Of a stretch of 64,000 nucleotides of DNA, positions 55,117-63,287 are shown one piece after another (the first letter of the stretch is position 1; each line of letters begins with the position of its first letter). A program made the position numbers and the translations under genes. The stretch comes from Pseudonocardiaceae bacterium YIM PH 21723 (GTDB taxonomy: Bacteria; Actinomycetota; Actinomycetes; Mycobacteriales; Pseudonocardiaceae), in contig QZFT01000045.1 of NCBI GenBank assembly GCA_003600225.1, positions 186,001-250,000 on the forward strand, given 5' to 3'. The notes below the pieces were generated by a model. That model did not search any database. It worked only from the letters and a program-made list of their open reading frames with translations, and was not told where the DNA came from.

Positions 55117-55761
55117 ATGGGTCTTCCGACCATCCAGCCCTACCCCATTCCGACCGAGGCCGAGCTACCGGTGAGCCGGGTCAACTGGATCCCGGAGCCG
55201 GACCGCGCGGTGCTGCTCGTGCACGACATGCAGAACTACTTCCTGCGCCCCTACCGCACCGACGAGTCGCCCATCGTGGACGTGGTGCAGAACATCGGCG
55301 CGCTGCGCGACACGTGCAAAGCGCTCGGCATCCCGGTGGTGTTCACCGCCCAGCCCGGCGGCCAGACCGAGCAGCAGCGCGGCCTGCAGCTGGACATGTG
55401 GGGCGCGGGTATCGGCCCGAACCCCCAGGAGGCGGAGATCTTCCCGGCGCTGGCGCCCGTTGACGACGATGTCCAGCTGACCAAGTGGCGGTACAACGCC
55501 TTCCACCGCACCGAGCTGCGCCGAGTGCTGGAGGAACGCGGCCGCGACCAGCTGATCGTCACCGGCATCTACGCGCACATCGGCTGCCTGATGACCGCCG
55601 CCGACGCGTTCATGCAGGACATCGAGGCGTTCTTCGTCGCCGACGCCACGGCCGACTTCAGCCGGGACGACCACCACATGGCGATCAACTACGCCGCCAA
55701 CCGCTGCGCGGTGGCCACCACCACCCGCCGGCTGATCGACACGCTGAGGGGCGACCGATGA
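55117..55761 (+). CDS. dhbB: Isochorismatase without fused ArCP
   Basis: A 214-residue isochorismatase. The catalytic Asp is in [12 protein letters not shown], the Lys in [15 protein letters not shown], and [19 protein letters not shown] has the product-contacting loop. It produces 2,3-dihydro-DHB and pyruvate. EntB and DhbB normally carry an aryl carrier domain at the C-terminus; here the protein stops where that domain would begin, and the carrier is a separate gene overlapping by 4 nt. Confidence 0.93.
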   Translation: MGLPTIQPYPIPTEAELPVSRVNWIPEPDRAVLLVHDMQNYFLRPYRTDESPIVDVVQNIGALRDTCKALGIPVVFTAQPGGQTEQQRGLQLDMWGAGIGPNPQEAEIFPALAPVDDDVQLTKWRYNAFHRTELRRVLEERGRDQLIVTGIYAHIGCLMTAADAFMQDIEAFFVADATADFSRDDHHMAINYAANRCAVATTTRRLIDTLRGDR

Positions 55762-55970
55762 CGACCGACGAACTGCGCACCCAGGTCGCCGAGCTGCTGG
55801 ACATCGATCCGGCGGAGATCGCCGACGACGACAGCCTCCTGGACCACGGCCTGGACTCGGTCCGGGTGATGTCCCTCGTCGAGGCCTGGCGCGCCCAGGG
55901 CCGCACCATCGATTTCGTCGACCTGGCAGAGAATCCCACCCTCGAAGGCTGGGCCACCATCATCAAGTAA
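55758..55970 (+). CDS. Free-standing aryl carrier protein
   Basis: A 70-residue carrier protein. Phosphopantetheine attaches to the Ser in LDHGLDSVRVMSLVE, and the C-terminal TLEGWATII is typical of EntB/DhbB-like ArCP domains. It should receive DHB from dhbE. No condensation or NRPS gene lies downstream in this window, so the acceptor is encoded elsewhere. The gene's ATGA overlap with dhbB shows tight coupling. Confidence 0.92.
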   Translation: MTTDELRTQVAELLDIDPAEIADDDSLLDHGLDSVRVMSLVEAWRAQGRTIDFVDLAENPTLEGWATIIK

Positions 55971-55972
55971 CT

Positions 55973-56025
55973 CCGAAGTCGACGATGTTCGGGCACGCTT
56001 TTCACCCGAACATCGTCAACTTCGG
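55973..56025. terminator. Repeated palindrome, copy 2
   Basis: Arms ccgaagtcgacgatgttcgg plus G (55973-55993) and complement (56005-56025), with one C/A mismatch in 21 and an 11-nt loop. It is located between the convergent ArCP and TetR genes. It matches the element at 37506-37554 with one substitution in the left arm. Confidence 0.83.
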
Positions 56026-56615
56026 GAGCCCGTCAAACCCAGCGACCCGGCCAGATGGGCGGCCCACCAGTTCAGCTGCGCGGTGGAACTGGTGGCCGCC
56101 CGGCCGGTGATCCCGGCGCTGCGCCGGAAATCGGCGCCGTACAACGACTCCGTGACCAGGGCCTGGTGCAACGCGGCTACCGCGAGCCGGGTATCCATGA
56201 TCTCGCTGCCCGCCGGCCGCAACGCGTGGAGCGCGTCGACCACCGGATCGAGCATGCCGGAGCCCTCGTCGCGCCACCCGGCGGCATGCAGCGCCACAGC
56301 CAGCTCACCGAATCCCGTCCGGTAGAACGCGGCGAGCTCGGTGATCAGCTCACCGAGATCGGCACCGGTGTCGAGCCAGGACTCCAGCACCTGCGCCAGT
56401 CCACTGTGGATCTTCCGCCCGCCGTGCCGCAGCAGGGCTTCCAGGAGCCCGTTCCGGTTGCCGAAGTGGTGGTTGATCCCCGCGTCGGTCATCCCGACCC
56501 GCGCCGCGACGGCCCGCATCTGGACCGCGGCCACCCCACCTTCGGCCAGCAACGCCTCCGCGCCCTGCAGGATCAGTCGCCTCGCGTCCTCCGGCGAACG
56601 CCGCTGTCTCGTCAC
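56016..56615 (-). CDS. TetR family transcriptional regulator
   Basis: A 199-residue regulator from the GTG at 56615. The HTH region is ARRLILQGAEALLAEGGVAAVQMRAVAARVGMTDAGINHHFGNRNGLL, the expected DNA-binding part. The C-terminal domain is variable (LGELITELAAFYRTG). A second GTG at 56624 is possible. It overlaps the terminator at its 3' end and faces an operator-like repeat at 56626-56647, which suggests it represses itself and the divergent hydrolase. Confidence 0.88.
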   Translation of the reverse strand: MTRQRRSPEDARRLILQGAEALLAEGGVAAVQMRAVAARVGMTDAGINHHFGNRNGLLEALLRHGGRKIHSGLAQVLESWLDTGADLGELITELAAFYRTGFGELAVALHAAGWRDEGSGMLDPVVDALHALRPAGSEIMDTRLAVAALHQALVTESLYGADFRRSAGITGRAATSSTAQLNWWAAHLAGSLGLTGSRS

Positions 56616-56625
56616 ACGATCCACC

Positions 56626-56647
56626 TTACCTTGACTGCTCAAGGTAA
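56626..56647. promoter_or_regulatory. Operator candidate TTACCTTGA-N4-TCAAGGTAA
   Basis: A perfect 9-bp inverted repeat with a 4-nt spacer lies in the 41-bp gap between the TetR gene start and the hydrolase start at 56657. Size, spacing and position fit a TetR-dimer operator that controls both genes. Confidence 0.72.
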
Positions 56648-56656
56648 CCTCGATGC

Positions 56657-57682
56657 ATGGACGTTCTGCTGCTACACGCGGGTGGCGAACGCGGCTCGGT
56701 CTGGCATCCGGTGATCGATCGCCTGGCCGAGTTCCGTTGCACAGCCCCGGATCTGCGCGACCATCACACCCTGGCCGCGCACGCTGTGGACGTCGCCGCC
56801 ATGGCGACTCCCGGCTGCATTCTCGTCGGCGCCTCTCTGGGCGGGCTCGCCGCCATCGCCGCGCTCGCCGACCCGGTGGTCCGGGCGAAGGTGTCCAGCC
56901 TGGTGCTGGTGGACGTGGTCCCGAACCTCGATCAGGTCCGGGCCCGGGCCTTCCTGGCCACCCTCGACATCCCGGATCGGCACATCGCACTCGTCGCGGA
57001 CATCCTCGGCCAGGTACCCCGGCTCTCCGAGATAGCAGCGTCCCTCGACATCCCGGTGCTCCTGGCGCGCGGAGACGCCGGATCGGTCATCACCGACACC
57101 GACATCGACGGCCTGCACCGGCTGGTGCCCCAGGCCATGGTCCGCCGCGTCTCCGGCGCCGGGCACCTGATCGCCCGGGACCGGCCGACGGCACTCGCCG
57201 AGGTGATCGCCGAATGGCCGGCACTGGTTCTGCTCCAGGAACTCGGTGCCGCACGGCTCCCGCACCCCGGCGGGCTCCTGTTCGACCACCTGCTGCGCGT
57301 ACGTCATCAGGTGGCACTCCGGAACAGAAGCCGGGCGGCCAGGCTGGCCGCACTGTGCCACGCCGCCTATGGCACGGACGGCTTCCCGCACCCGCTGCTG
57401 CCGCTGACCGAGCGAGCTCGGCTGCGCGCCGCGATCGGCGAGCGGGCCGAGCGGCTCGTCTACCGCTACGCGTCCTGCGATCGGGCGGCGACCTACCCAC
57501 ACCTCGGCGAATCGCCGTTGCCGTTCACCGATCGGTTCACCGGTGAGGTCATCCCGCTCGGCGGCGATGACCTCACCGACTTCGCCCTGCTGAGCAGCGT
57601 CAACGAACGCGATGTGGTCCACGCGATCGAGGCGTTGATCAGCAGGTTCGAGGCCTACGTGGACCAGCGGTCCCGAAGTTGA
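56657..57682 (+). CDS. Alpha/beta hydrolase fused to a DUF6817-like domain
   Basis: A 341-residue protein with two parts. The N-terminal part (about 1-195) is a compact alpha/beta hydrolase: LLLHAGGERGSVWH is the oxyanion region, LVGASLGGLAAI is the nucleophile elbow with Ser near residue 60, and VSGAGHLIA the His. The C-terminal part (about 205-335) reads LLFDHLLRVRHQVAL...ALCHAAYGTDGF...GERAERLVYRYASCDR, the pattern of DUF6817 (a metal-site-like His/Asp helical domain). I know of no characterised protein with this pairing. It is divergent from the TetR gene and shares the operator. Confidence 0.7.
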   Translation: MDVLLLHAGGERGSVWHPVIDRLAEFRCTAPDLRDHHTLAAHAVDVAAMATPGCILVGASLGGLAAIAALADPVVRAKVSSLVLVDVVPNLDQVRARAFLATLDIPDRHIALVADILGQVPRLSEIAASLDIPVLLARGDAGSVITDTDIDGLHRLVPQAMVRRVSGAGHLIARDRPTALAEVIAEWPALVLLQELGAARLPHPGGLLFDHLLRVRHQVALRNRSRAARLAALCHAAYGTDGFPHPLLPLTERARLRAAIGERAERLVYRYASCDRAATYPHLGESPLPFTDRFTGEVIPLGGDDLTDFALLSSVNERDVVHAIEALISRFEAYVDQRSRS

Positions 57683-57727
57683 CGATGTTCGGGGCTCGTT
57701 CCTCGCCGCGAACATCGTCAACTTCGG
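57673..57727. terminator. Repeated palindrome, copy 3
   Basis: Arms ccgaagttgacgatgttcg (57673-57691) and cgaacatcgtcaacttcgg (57709-57727), perfect over 19 bp with a 17-nt loop. The stop codon of the hydrolase (57680-57682) lies inside the left arm, and the convergent enoyl-CoA hydratase gene ends at 57738. The arm is the same sequence as in copies 1 and 2. Confidence 0.83.
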
Positions 57728-57737
57728 AGCCATGGGA

Positions 57738-58394
57738 CTAGACGGTCTGCAACGCCTCGACGATCGGCGCGTACATGGTGTTCTTGATCGTGCTCAGCGT
57801 CGCGGGCAGCTTGCCGACGAGGGGGCGCGCGATCTCCAGGGCCGTGGCCAGCACCTCGTCCTGGGGCGCGGTGGCGTCCACGATGTCGTAGCGCTGCGCG
57901 TCCTCGCCGCCGAACCGGCGGCCGGTGGTCATCGCCAGCACAGCGGCCGACGGGGTCAGCTTGCCCTGGACCAGCGCGGACATGCCCTTGGAGAACGGGA
58001 TGTTGATGTCCGCTTCCGGCAGGCACCAGAAGCCGCGGTCGCCGCGCATGACCCGGAAGTCGTGCGACAGTGAGATCAACGCGCCACCACCGAACGCGTG
58101 CCCGTTGATCGCGGCCACCGTGGGTACCGGCAGGGTCAGCACCCGGCTGAGGAAGGCGTGCACCTCACCGATGTAGTCGATGAACTTGTCGCCGTTCGCC
58201 TGCACCCAGTCCAGGTCCAGGCCGTTGGAGAAGAACTTCCCGCTCGCCGTGGTGACCAGGGCCGTCGGCTCCGCGCTGGCCTCGACCTCGTCCAGGTGAG
58301 CGTGGACCACCTTGAGCCAGTCCGGGTGGAACCGGTTCTCGTCGTCGCCGAAGTCGAGAATGTGTACGGCGCCGTCCTGCCGGAGAGAGGGCAT
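57738..58394 (-). CDS. Enoyl-CoA hydratase/isomerase family protein
   Basis: A 218-residue crotonase-fold protein, shorter than the usual 255-260 residues because the C-terminal helices are trimmed. SGKFFSNGLDLDWV contains the first oxyanion contact and AAINGHAFGGGALISLSHDFRVM contains the second. The Glu residues that act on enoyl-CoA in true hydratases are not both visible (LPEADINIPF has one), so the reaction may be isomerisation or hydrolysis. An operator-like repeat lies upstream at 58421-58436. An MFS gene is next on the same strand. Confidence 0.82.
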   Translation of the reverse strand: MPSLRQDGAVHILDFGDDENRFHPDWLKVVHAHLDEVEASAEPTALVTTASGKFFSNGLDLDWVQANGDKFIDYIGEVHAFLSRVLTLPVPTVAAINGHAFGGGALISLSHDFRVMRGDRGFWCLPEADINIPFSKGMSALVQGKLTPSAAVLAMTTGRRFGGEDAQRYDIVDATAPQDEVLATALEIARPLVGKLPATLSTIKNTMYAPIVEALQTV

Positions 58395-58420
58395 CAGTCC
58401 ATCCTTAGACCCGAGATGCT

Positions 58421-58436
58421 GTTACTGACGAGTAAC
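58421..58436. promoter_or_regulatory. Inverted repeat GTTACT-gacg-AGTAAC upstream of the hydratase gene
   Basis: A perfect 6-bp inverted repeat with 4-nt spacer, 27 nt before the hydratase start and touching the MFS gene stop. The shape resembles TetR-family operators of acyl-CoA metabolism. No regulator for it is identified in the window. Confidence 0.4.
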
Positions 58437-59770
58437 TATAGAGCAGCGACGCTCTCCACGGAACGTCCTGTGGTGCGTGGACCGAGTATCCCGACGTTCA
58501 CCGCGACGAGGACCATCGCCGCGCCGATCAGCACGAACAACGCCGTGGCGCCGAAGCCGTGCAGGAACGGCACCAGCACGAACGGCATGGCGGCGATGGT
58601 CAGCCGGGAGATCGAATAGGTGCCGCTCGATGCCGTGGACCGCAGGCTCGTCGGGAAGATCTCAGCCTGATAGATGTGGAACGCGTTGGAGAAGACGTTG
58701 CTGACCGCCGTGTAGGCGACGCCGAACACGATGGCCACGGTGATCGACTCCGCCAGCCCGAAGGCCAGGCCACAGGCCCCCATCGCCAACGCCGAGCCGA
58801 TCACCAGATACTTGCGCTCGAAGCGCTCCACCAGCGGCAACGACAACGCGGATCCGATCGGGTACCCCAGGAAGGTCAACGCGGTGTACAGCAGCGACTT
58901 CGAGACCGGGTAGCCCTTCGCGGCGAGGATGAGCGGGACCATCGTGCCGAAGCCGTAGTAACCGACGGTCTGCAGGATGTGGAAGAACGTCATCATCAGC
59001 GTGCGGCGCCGGTAGGCCGGCCCGAGGAGGTCACTCAGCCCGGTCTTCTTCCCCACTTCCTCCGGCTCCAGCGGCGCCCCGGCGGCCTGACCGGCCTCAG
59101 CCTCCAACGCGCGGATACCCGCCTCGGCCTCGGCGGTTCGCCCGGCGGAGTGCAGCCAGCGCGGGGACTCCGGCAGCCCGCGGCGCAGCAGGAAGACGAT
59201 GACGGCGCCCAGCGCACCGATCACGAATAGCCAGCGCCAGCCCGCGATCCCCAGGATCGTCTGCTCGGTGAGCCCCTTCGCCAGGAAGCCGACGACCGGG
59301 ACACCGCAGAACGCGAGTGTGTAGGCCCACGCGATGAGCCTGCCGCGCTTGCGGGCGGGCAGCAGTTCACTGAGGTAGGCGTCCGCCAGGGGCAGTTCGG
59401 CGCCGAGCCCGATGCCGGCGAAGAACCGGGTGACCAGCAGCATCGTGGCGTTACCGCTGAAGGCGCCGAGCAGTGAGAAGACGGAGAACAGCCCCAGGTT
59501 GACCAGGAACGCGTTGCGCCTGCCGAAGCGGTCGGCGAACCGGCCGAGGACCACGGCGCCGACGAACATGCCCAGGAACGTGGAGGCCAGCAGCGGTGGC
59601 AGCGCGGACTTGCTCAGCTTGAACTCGGTGACCAGCACGGAGCTGATCGTCCCGGCCAGGAACACCTCGTAGAGCTCGAAGAACAGGCCGAGCCCGACGA
59701 TCACCGTCGCACGCCGGTGTGTCCGGGTGACCGGCAGCCGATCCAGGCGGTCGGCGATCGTGGTCGTCAT
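58436..59770 (-). CDS. MFS transporter, metabolite:H+ symporter type
   Basis: A 444-residue 12-helix transporter. The first loop region LGRFADRFGRRNAFLVNLG, the TM4 region ARFFAGIGLGAELPLADAYLSELLPARKRGR, and the middle loop PESPRWLHSAGRTAEAEAGI place it with the sugar-porter/aromatic-acid symporter group. It probably imports an organic acid or sugar acid with protons. It is 41 nt upstream of the hydratase gene on the same strand, so both may serve uptake and breakdown of the same compound. Confidence 0.87.
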   Translation of the reverse strand: MTTTIADRLDRLPVTRTHRRATVIVGLGLFFELYEVFLAGTISSVLVTEFKLSKSALPPLLASTFLGMFVGAVVLGRFADRFGRRNAFLVNLGLFSVFSLLGAFSGNATMLLVTRFFAGIGLGAELPLADAYLSELLPARKRGRLIAWAYTLAFCGVPVVGFLAKGLTEQTILGIAGWRWLFVIGALGAVIVFLLRRGLPESPRWLHSAGRTAEAEAGIRALEAEAGQAAGAPLEPEEVGKKTGLSDLLGPAYRRRTLMMTFFHILQTVGYYGFGTMVPLILAAKGYPVSKSLLYTALTFLGYPIGSALSLPLVERFERKYLVIGSALAMGACGLAFGLAESITVAIVFGVAYTAVSNVFSNAFHIYQAEIFPTSLRSTASSGTYSISRLTIAAMPFVLVPFLHGFGATALFVLIGAAMVLVAVNVGILGPRTTGRSVESVAAL

Positions 59771-59875
59771 CTGTCATCCCCCTGTCGTCGGGAGACAGCT
59801 TGTCAGCAAGACGGACCAAGGTCCTAGGACCGGGTCCCGGAGAGCGAGAATCCTCCGCCGACATACCATCGTCGG

Positions 59876-60847
59876 GTGCTGCAACGATGGATCGCCAGAA
59901 TCCCCCGACCGCACCGGGCACTGACCCGGGCCATCGCCATCGCCACCGTCGTGGCGCAGGGCGGCATCGCGGTGACCGGCTCCATTGTGCGGGTGACGGG
60001 ATCCGGGCTGGGTTGCCCGACCTGGCCACAGTGCTTCTCGGACAGCTTCACGCCCGCGCCGCACCCCGAGTTCAACCTGATCAACACCTGGATCGAGTTC
60101 ACCAACCGGATGCTCACCGGCGCGGTCGGCCTGCTGGCCGGATTGTGCCTGCTCATCGCGCTGCGCTACCACCAGGATCGACCGGATCGGCGCCTCGTCT
60201 GGCTGGCGGCCAGCATGCCGATCGGCGTGGTTCTGCAAGCCGTGATCGGTGGCTTCACCGTGCTGCTCGGACTGGTCTGGTGGTCGGTGTCCGTGCACTT
60301 CCTGGTGTCGATGGTGCTGGTCTGGCTGGCGGTGCTGATGACCGACGCCTTCGACCCCGCTCCGCTGCGCCGGCTCCCCCGTCCGGTGCGTGGCCTGCTC
60401 GGCGTCACCACGCTGGCGCTCACCGCGCTGCTCATCGCGGGAACGTTCGTCACCGCGGCCGGGCCACACGCGGGCGATGCGAAGACCCCGCGGTTGCACG
60501 CGAACATCGCCACCGTCGCCCAGGTGCACGCCGACCTGTTGTTCGCCTTCCTCGGCCTGCTCGTCGCGCTCGGTTTCACCCTGCGGCTGGCCAACGCCCA
60601 ACGCCGGGTGGCGCGCCGCTACGGCTGGCTGATCGCCGCCGTGCTCGTCCAGGGCGCGCTGGGCATCGTGCAGTACAACCTCGGCGTGCCCGAGGTACTG
60701 GTCTCGCTGCACGTACTGGGCGCCGGCCTGTGCGTCGCGGCCACCGCGGCCGTGTGGTCAGCCGCGCGAGGCAGCGTTGCCCCGGCGGTCCCAGAGACCG
60801 GTGAGCTCGTCGCCGAGCCAGCCGTAGAGCTCGTCGACGTGCCGTAG
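59876..60847 (+). CDS. ctaA: Heme A synthase (CtaA/COX15)
   Basis: A 323-residue membrane protein with about eight helices. VTGSIVRVTGSGLGCPTWPQC has the paired Cys-adjacent motif, EFTNRMLTGAVGLLAG carries one heme-ligand His/Arg region, VHFLVSMVLVW and ATVAQVHADLLFAF and LVSLHVLGAGLCVA supply the other His. It oxidises heme O to heme A for aa3-type oxidase. In mycobacteria a CtaA gene follows the ABC transporter genes. A GTG start at 59876 is used. Its last 90 bases overlap the convergent regulator gene. Confidence 0.92.
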   Translation: MLQRWIARIPRPHRALTRAIAIATVVAQGGIAVTGSIVRVTGSGLGCPTWPQCFSDSFTPAPHPEFNLINTWIEFTNRMLTGAVGLLAGLCLLIALRYHQDRPDRRLVWLAASMPIGVVLQAVIGGFTVLLGLVWWSVSVHFLVSMVLVWLAVLMTDAFDPAPLRRLPRPVRGLLGVTTLALTALLIAGTFVTAAGPHAGDAKTPRLHANIATVAQVHADLLFAFLGLLVALGFTLRLANAQRRVARRYGWLIAAVLVQGALGIVQYNLGVPEVLVSLHVLGAGLCVAATAAVWSAARGSVAPAVPETGELVAEPAVELVDVP

Positions 60848-61234
60848 CCGGGCCGCGCGCTCGGAATTACCGGAGAGCAACCGCAGGCCGGCCGCGGTCA
60901 GCTGCCTGGTCGCGGCGATGCGGTCCAGCTTGGCCTTGAGCATCCGCTCCCAGCGCTGCTCCTCGATCCGGTACAGCGCCGCTTCCCTGCCCCGGCGGGT
61001 CGTCTTGGACACGAGACCCAGTCGGATGAGGGCGCGGACGTTGGTGCTGATCGATCCGCTGGAGGCGTCCAGGGCCGCACCCAGCTCGGCGGCTGTGCGC
61101 TCGGCGGGCTCGCAGATCAGCAGGTAGCCGAGGATGCGGCCGGAGATGAGCGGGAGGCCGTCCTCCACGAAGAACGCGGCGACCTGCTCGATCCACTCAG
61201 CCGTTTTGGTGGAATGAGTGCCTCTCGTGGCCAT
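60758..61234 (-). CDS. GbsR/MarR-type transcriptional regulator
   Basis: A 158-residue winged-helix protein from the ATG at 61234. AEWIEQVAAFFVEDGLPLISGRILGYLLICEP is the GbsR-type start, followed by RTAAELGAALDASSGSISTNVRALIRLGLVSKTTRRGREAALY as the DNA-binding wing. GbsR-type proteins regulate osmolyte uptake and other transport genes. It overlaps the end of ctaA by 90 bp in the convergent direction, which is unusual. Its target may be ctaA or distant genes. Confidence 0.85.
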   Translation of the reverse strand: MATRGTHSTKTAEWIEQVAAFFVEDGLPLISGRILGYLLICEPAERTAAELGAALDASSGSISTNVRALIRLGLVSKTTRRGREAALYRIEEQRWERMLKAKLDRIAATRQLTAAGLRLLSGNSERAARLRHVDELYGWLGDELTGLWDRRGNAASRG

Positions 61235-61502
61235 TCTTTGCCTCTTGGTTCTTGGGGGCGAGCTGGTTTTAGTTGGCACTGAAACCATAGCAGGTTGGGA
61301 GGGGGTTGAGGGGTTGGCTGTTGCTTCTGGTGGGTTTTCGAAGGATGGCTTTGGAGGACGGGGCGGGATTGGGTCTTTCCTTTGGGTTGTCCCGTTGTGG
61401 GCGTTTTCGGGGTCTTAGGCGACTGTGGGGCCCCATTTTTACACCCATGTGGGTTATCTTGTGAATTCGATATCGGCATTGTGTGCGAGTAATATCGAAG
61501 AC
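61235..61502. other. G/T-rich leader of the second HNH gene
   Basis: No gene is supported. The segment 61261-61440 is 73% G+T on the plus strand by my count (G 73, T 59, C 28, A 20). A weak tata-like stretch lies near 61465-61480, so the promoter is probably there. The bias reverses to A+C after the gene. Confidence 0.6.
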
Positions 61503-62630
61503 ATGAGCGATGACTACGAGTACACGGCGGACGGGTTTGAGGTGCTGGTCAAACGGCACCGCAAGGACGCTGCTGTGATGCGCTCGTATGCCGCCCGCAT
61601 GGCCGAGGAACGCGGTGACTACCAGTTCGTCGCGGATGTGATCGGTGAGGTGATGGGGATGTCTCCTCGCCGTGCGGCGAACTGGCTGGAAGTCGCCCAG
61701 GCGTTGGATGGTCCGTTGCGGTCCACATTCGAAGCCTTGCTGGCTGGGGAGATCTGCGAGGAGCGGATGCACGCGATCTACTCGAAGACCCAATGGTTGG
61801 CGGCGGACAAGGTTGCGGCGGTGGAGCAGGTCGCGTTGGACAACGCCTTGTGGTCCTCACCGAGGGAACTCGCCGGGATCATGGACGAGGAGATCCTGCG
61901 GGTCGATCCCGATGGGTACGCGGATCGGAAGTCGCGGCGGATGCATCAACGAAAACTGGAGCACCGCACAGGATCCGACGGCGTCTCCACGCTGGCGATC
62001 ACCGGTGATGAAGCGACCAATCACGCGATCACCCAGCACGTGGGCGCGCTGGCGAAGAAGCTGCGGCGCGACGGTGATGAGCGGGAGATGGATCAACTGC
62101 GCTGCGACATCTCCCAACAACTCCTACTCGGCACCTTCGACGGTGCCGGGGAGGTGAAGGCGGAGATCATCGTCCACCTCACCCCGGACATCCTCGCCGG
62201 GTTCTCCGACGCACCCGCACAAGTCGCGGGAATGGGACCGATCGCAGCCCACGTCGCGAGGGACTACGCAACCAAAGGCGACTGGTACCGGTTGGTCGAG
62301 GACCCAGTGACTGGAGTCGGCATCAAAGCCGAGACCAAGTCACGGTTCCCCACGCCGGGAATGCGCAGGCTGTTGTTCTCCACCCACAAAACGTGCTCCG
62401 CACCGTTCTGCATGGCAGCGGCGGTGACCTGCGACATCGACCATTGCCGACGCCACGAGGACGGCGGCAAAACCTGCATCTGCAACCTGCTACCCCTGTG
62501 CCGACACCACCACCGACTCAAAGACGAAGGCAACTGGAACTACACCAAAAACCCGGATGGCTCGGTCAAGTGGACAACCGACGAAGGCCGCGTGATCACC
62601 AAACCCCTGAGGCCCCACAAACGCAACTGA
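61503..62630 (+). CDS. DUF222/HNH endonuclease (13E12-repeat family), second copy
   Basis: A 375-residue protein from the ATG at 61503. DUF222 spans about residues 10-250, and the HNH module contains SAPFCMAAAVTCDIDHCRRH, CNLLPLCRHHHRLKDEGNW. The zinc Cys, Asp-His and His-His residues are present. It shares little sequence with the copy at 33367-34506, so these are not recent duplicates. No flanking inverted repeat like the 33/34 kb pair is visible, but the flanks show opposite G+T and A+C bias (see findings). Confidence 0.88.
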   Translation: MSDDYEYTADGFEVLVKRHRKDAAVMRSYAARMAEERGDYQFVADVIGEVMGMSPRRAANWLEVAQALDGPLRSTFEALLAGEICEERMHAIYSKTQWLAADKVAAVEQVALDNALWSSPRELAGIMDEEILRVDPDGYADRKSRRMHQRKLEHRTGSDGVSTLAITGDEATNHAITQHVGALAKKLRRDGDEREMDQLRCDISQQLLLGTFDGAGEVKAEIIVHLTPDILAGFSDAPAQVAGMGPIAAHVARDYATKGDWYRLVEDPVTGVGIKAETKSRFPTPGMRRLLFSTHKTCSAPFCMAAAVTCDIDHCRRHEDGGKTCICNLLPLCRHHHRLKDEGNWNYTKNPDGSVKWTTDEGRVITKPLRPHKRN

Positions 62631-62759
62631 ACCCCGACCAGAGCCGGAGTGGGGCCGCACCCAACCCCGGCGTGTCCCCACCCACGACAAGGAGCCCCCA
62701 TGGATCTCCCCCACATCCCGGGGCCAACAGAGGGTGGGGCGTTGCGGCCCCAAGGAGGT

Positions 62760-62824
62760 GCTGGGCTGCGGCTGTCAACCACCACCAGAAGCCCAAAGCT
62801 GAGTTTTGACAGCCGCAGCCCAGC
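62760..62824. terminator. Terminator after the second HNH gene
   Basis: Perfect 19-bp inverted repeat: arm gctgggctgcggctgtcaa at 62760-62778 and complement at 62806-62824, with a 27-nt loop. It lies about 130 nt after the HNH stop codon in the 296-nt gap before the next gene. Confidence 0.75.
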
Positions 62825-62859
62825 GCCTCACCATCGAAAGCCGCCCCAGCCGCCCCACC

Positions 62860-62894
62860 AAAAAAGAGCCACCGTCCGACAACCGGACAGTGGC
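62860..62894 (-). terminator. Rho-independent terminator for the small conserved gene
   Basis: An 11-bp stem (62868-62878 with 62884-62894, one mismatch, 5-nt loop). On the minus strand, it is followed by a run of T from the plus-strand aaaaaa at about 62860-62865. It lies 32 nt after the stop of the gene at 62927-63244 and is one of the few hairpins here with a U-tract. Confidence 0.8.
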
Positions 62895-62926
62895 TCACCC
62901 CACACCAAACACCTGAAAACTCACAA

Positions 62927-63244
62927 TCAACGAGGCGAAGCCATCCGCCGGCGGTGCGCGGCCCCGATGGCAGTGGCCGAGACGGTCTCCCGATCCCACT
63001 CCGCGTCAGCGGCCTCCGGAACGGCGGCCACCACGGCGGCGGCAGCCTCGGCGTCAGGCACGATGACGTCCCCCATCACGCCGTCCTCACCGACCAGCAC
63101 CAACCGCACGCCGATGCGACCGATGTTCTCGGTGACCACGCGAACCGACGGGCCGTGCGAAGCCTGGAACGTCCGCAACGCCTTCACCGCACCGGCGGGG
63201 GCGGAAGGGGCATCCTTGCTGGTAGCGGTATCCGAAGCAGCCAT
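62927..63244 (-). CDS. Conserved small protein of unknown function
   Basis: A 105-residue protein from the ATG at 63244, with a low-complexity Ala/Ser/Pro start (about 20 residues) followed by an alpha/beta part: SVRVVTENIGRIGVRLVLVGEDGVMGDVIVPDAEAAAAVVAAV. The C-terminal Arg-rich tail ends HRRRMASPR. The layout suggests a small nucleic-acid-binding or scaffold protein, but I recognise no family. It is divergent from the DUF885 gene with 43 nt between starts. Confidence 0.65.
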   Translation of the reverse strand: MAASDTATSKDAPSAPAGAVKALRTFQASHGPSVRVVTENIGRIGVRLVLVGEDGVMGDVIVPDAEAAAAVVAAVPEAADAEWDRETVSATAIGAAHRRRMASPR

Positions 63245-63287
63245 AGCGCCAGATCTTAACCGGTTCGGCGACACTACGTTCGATGAC

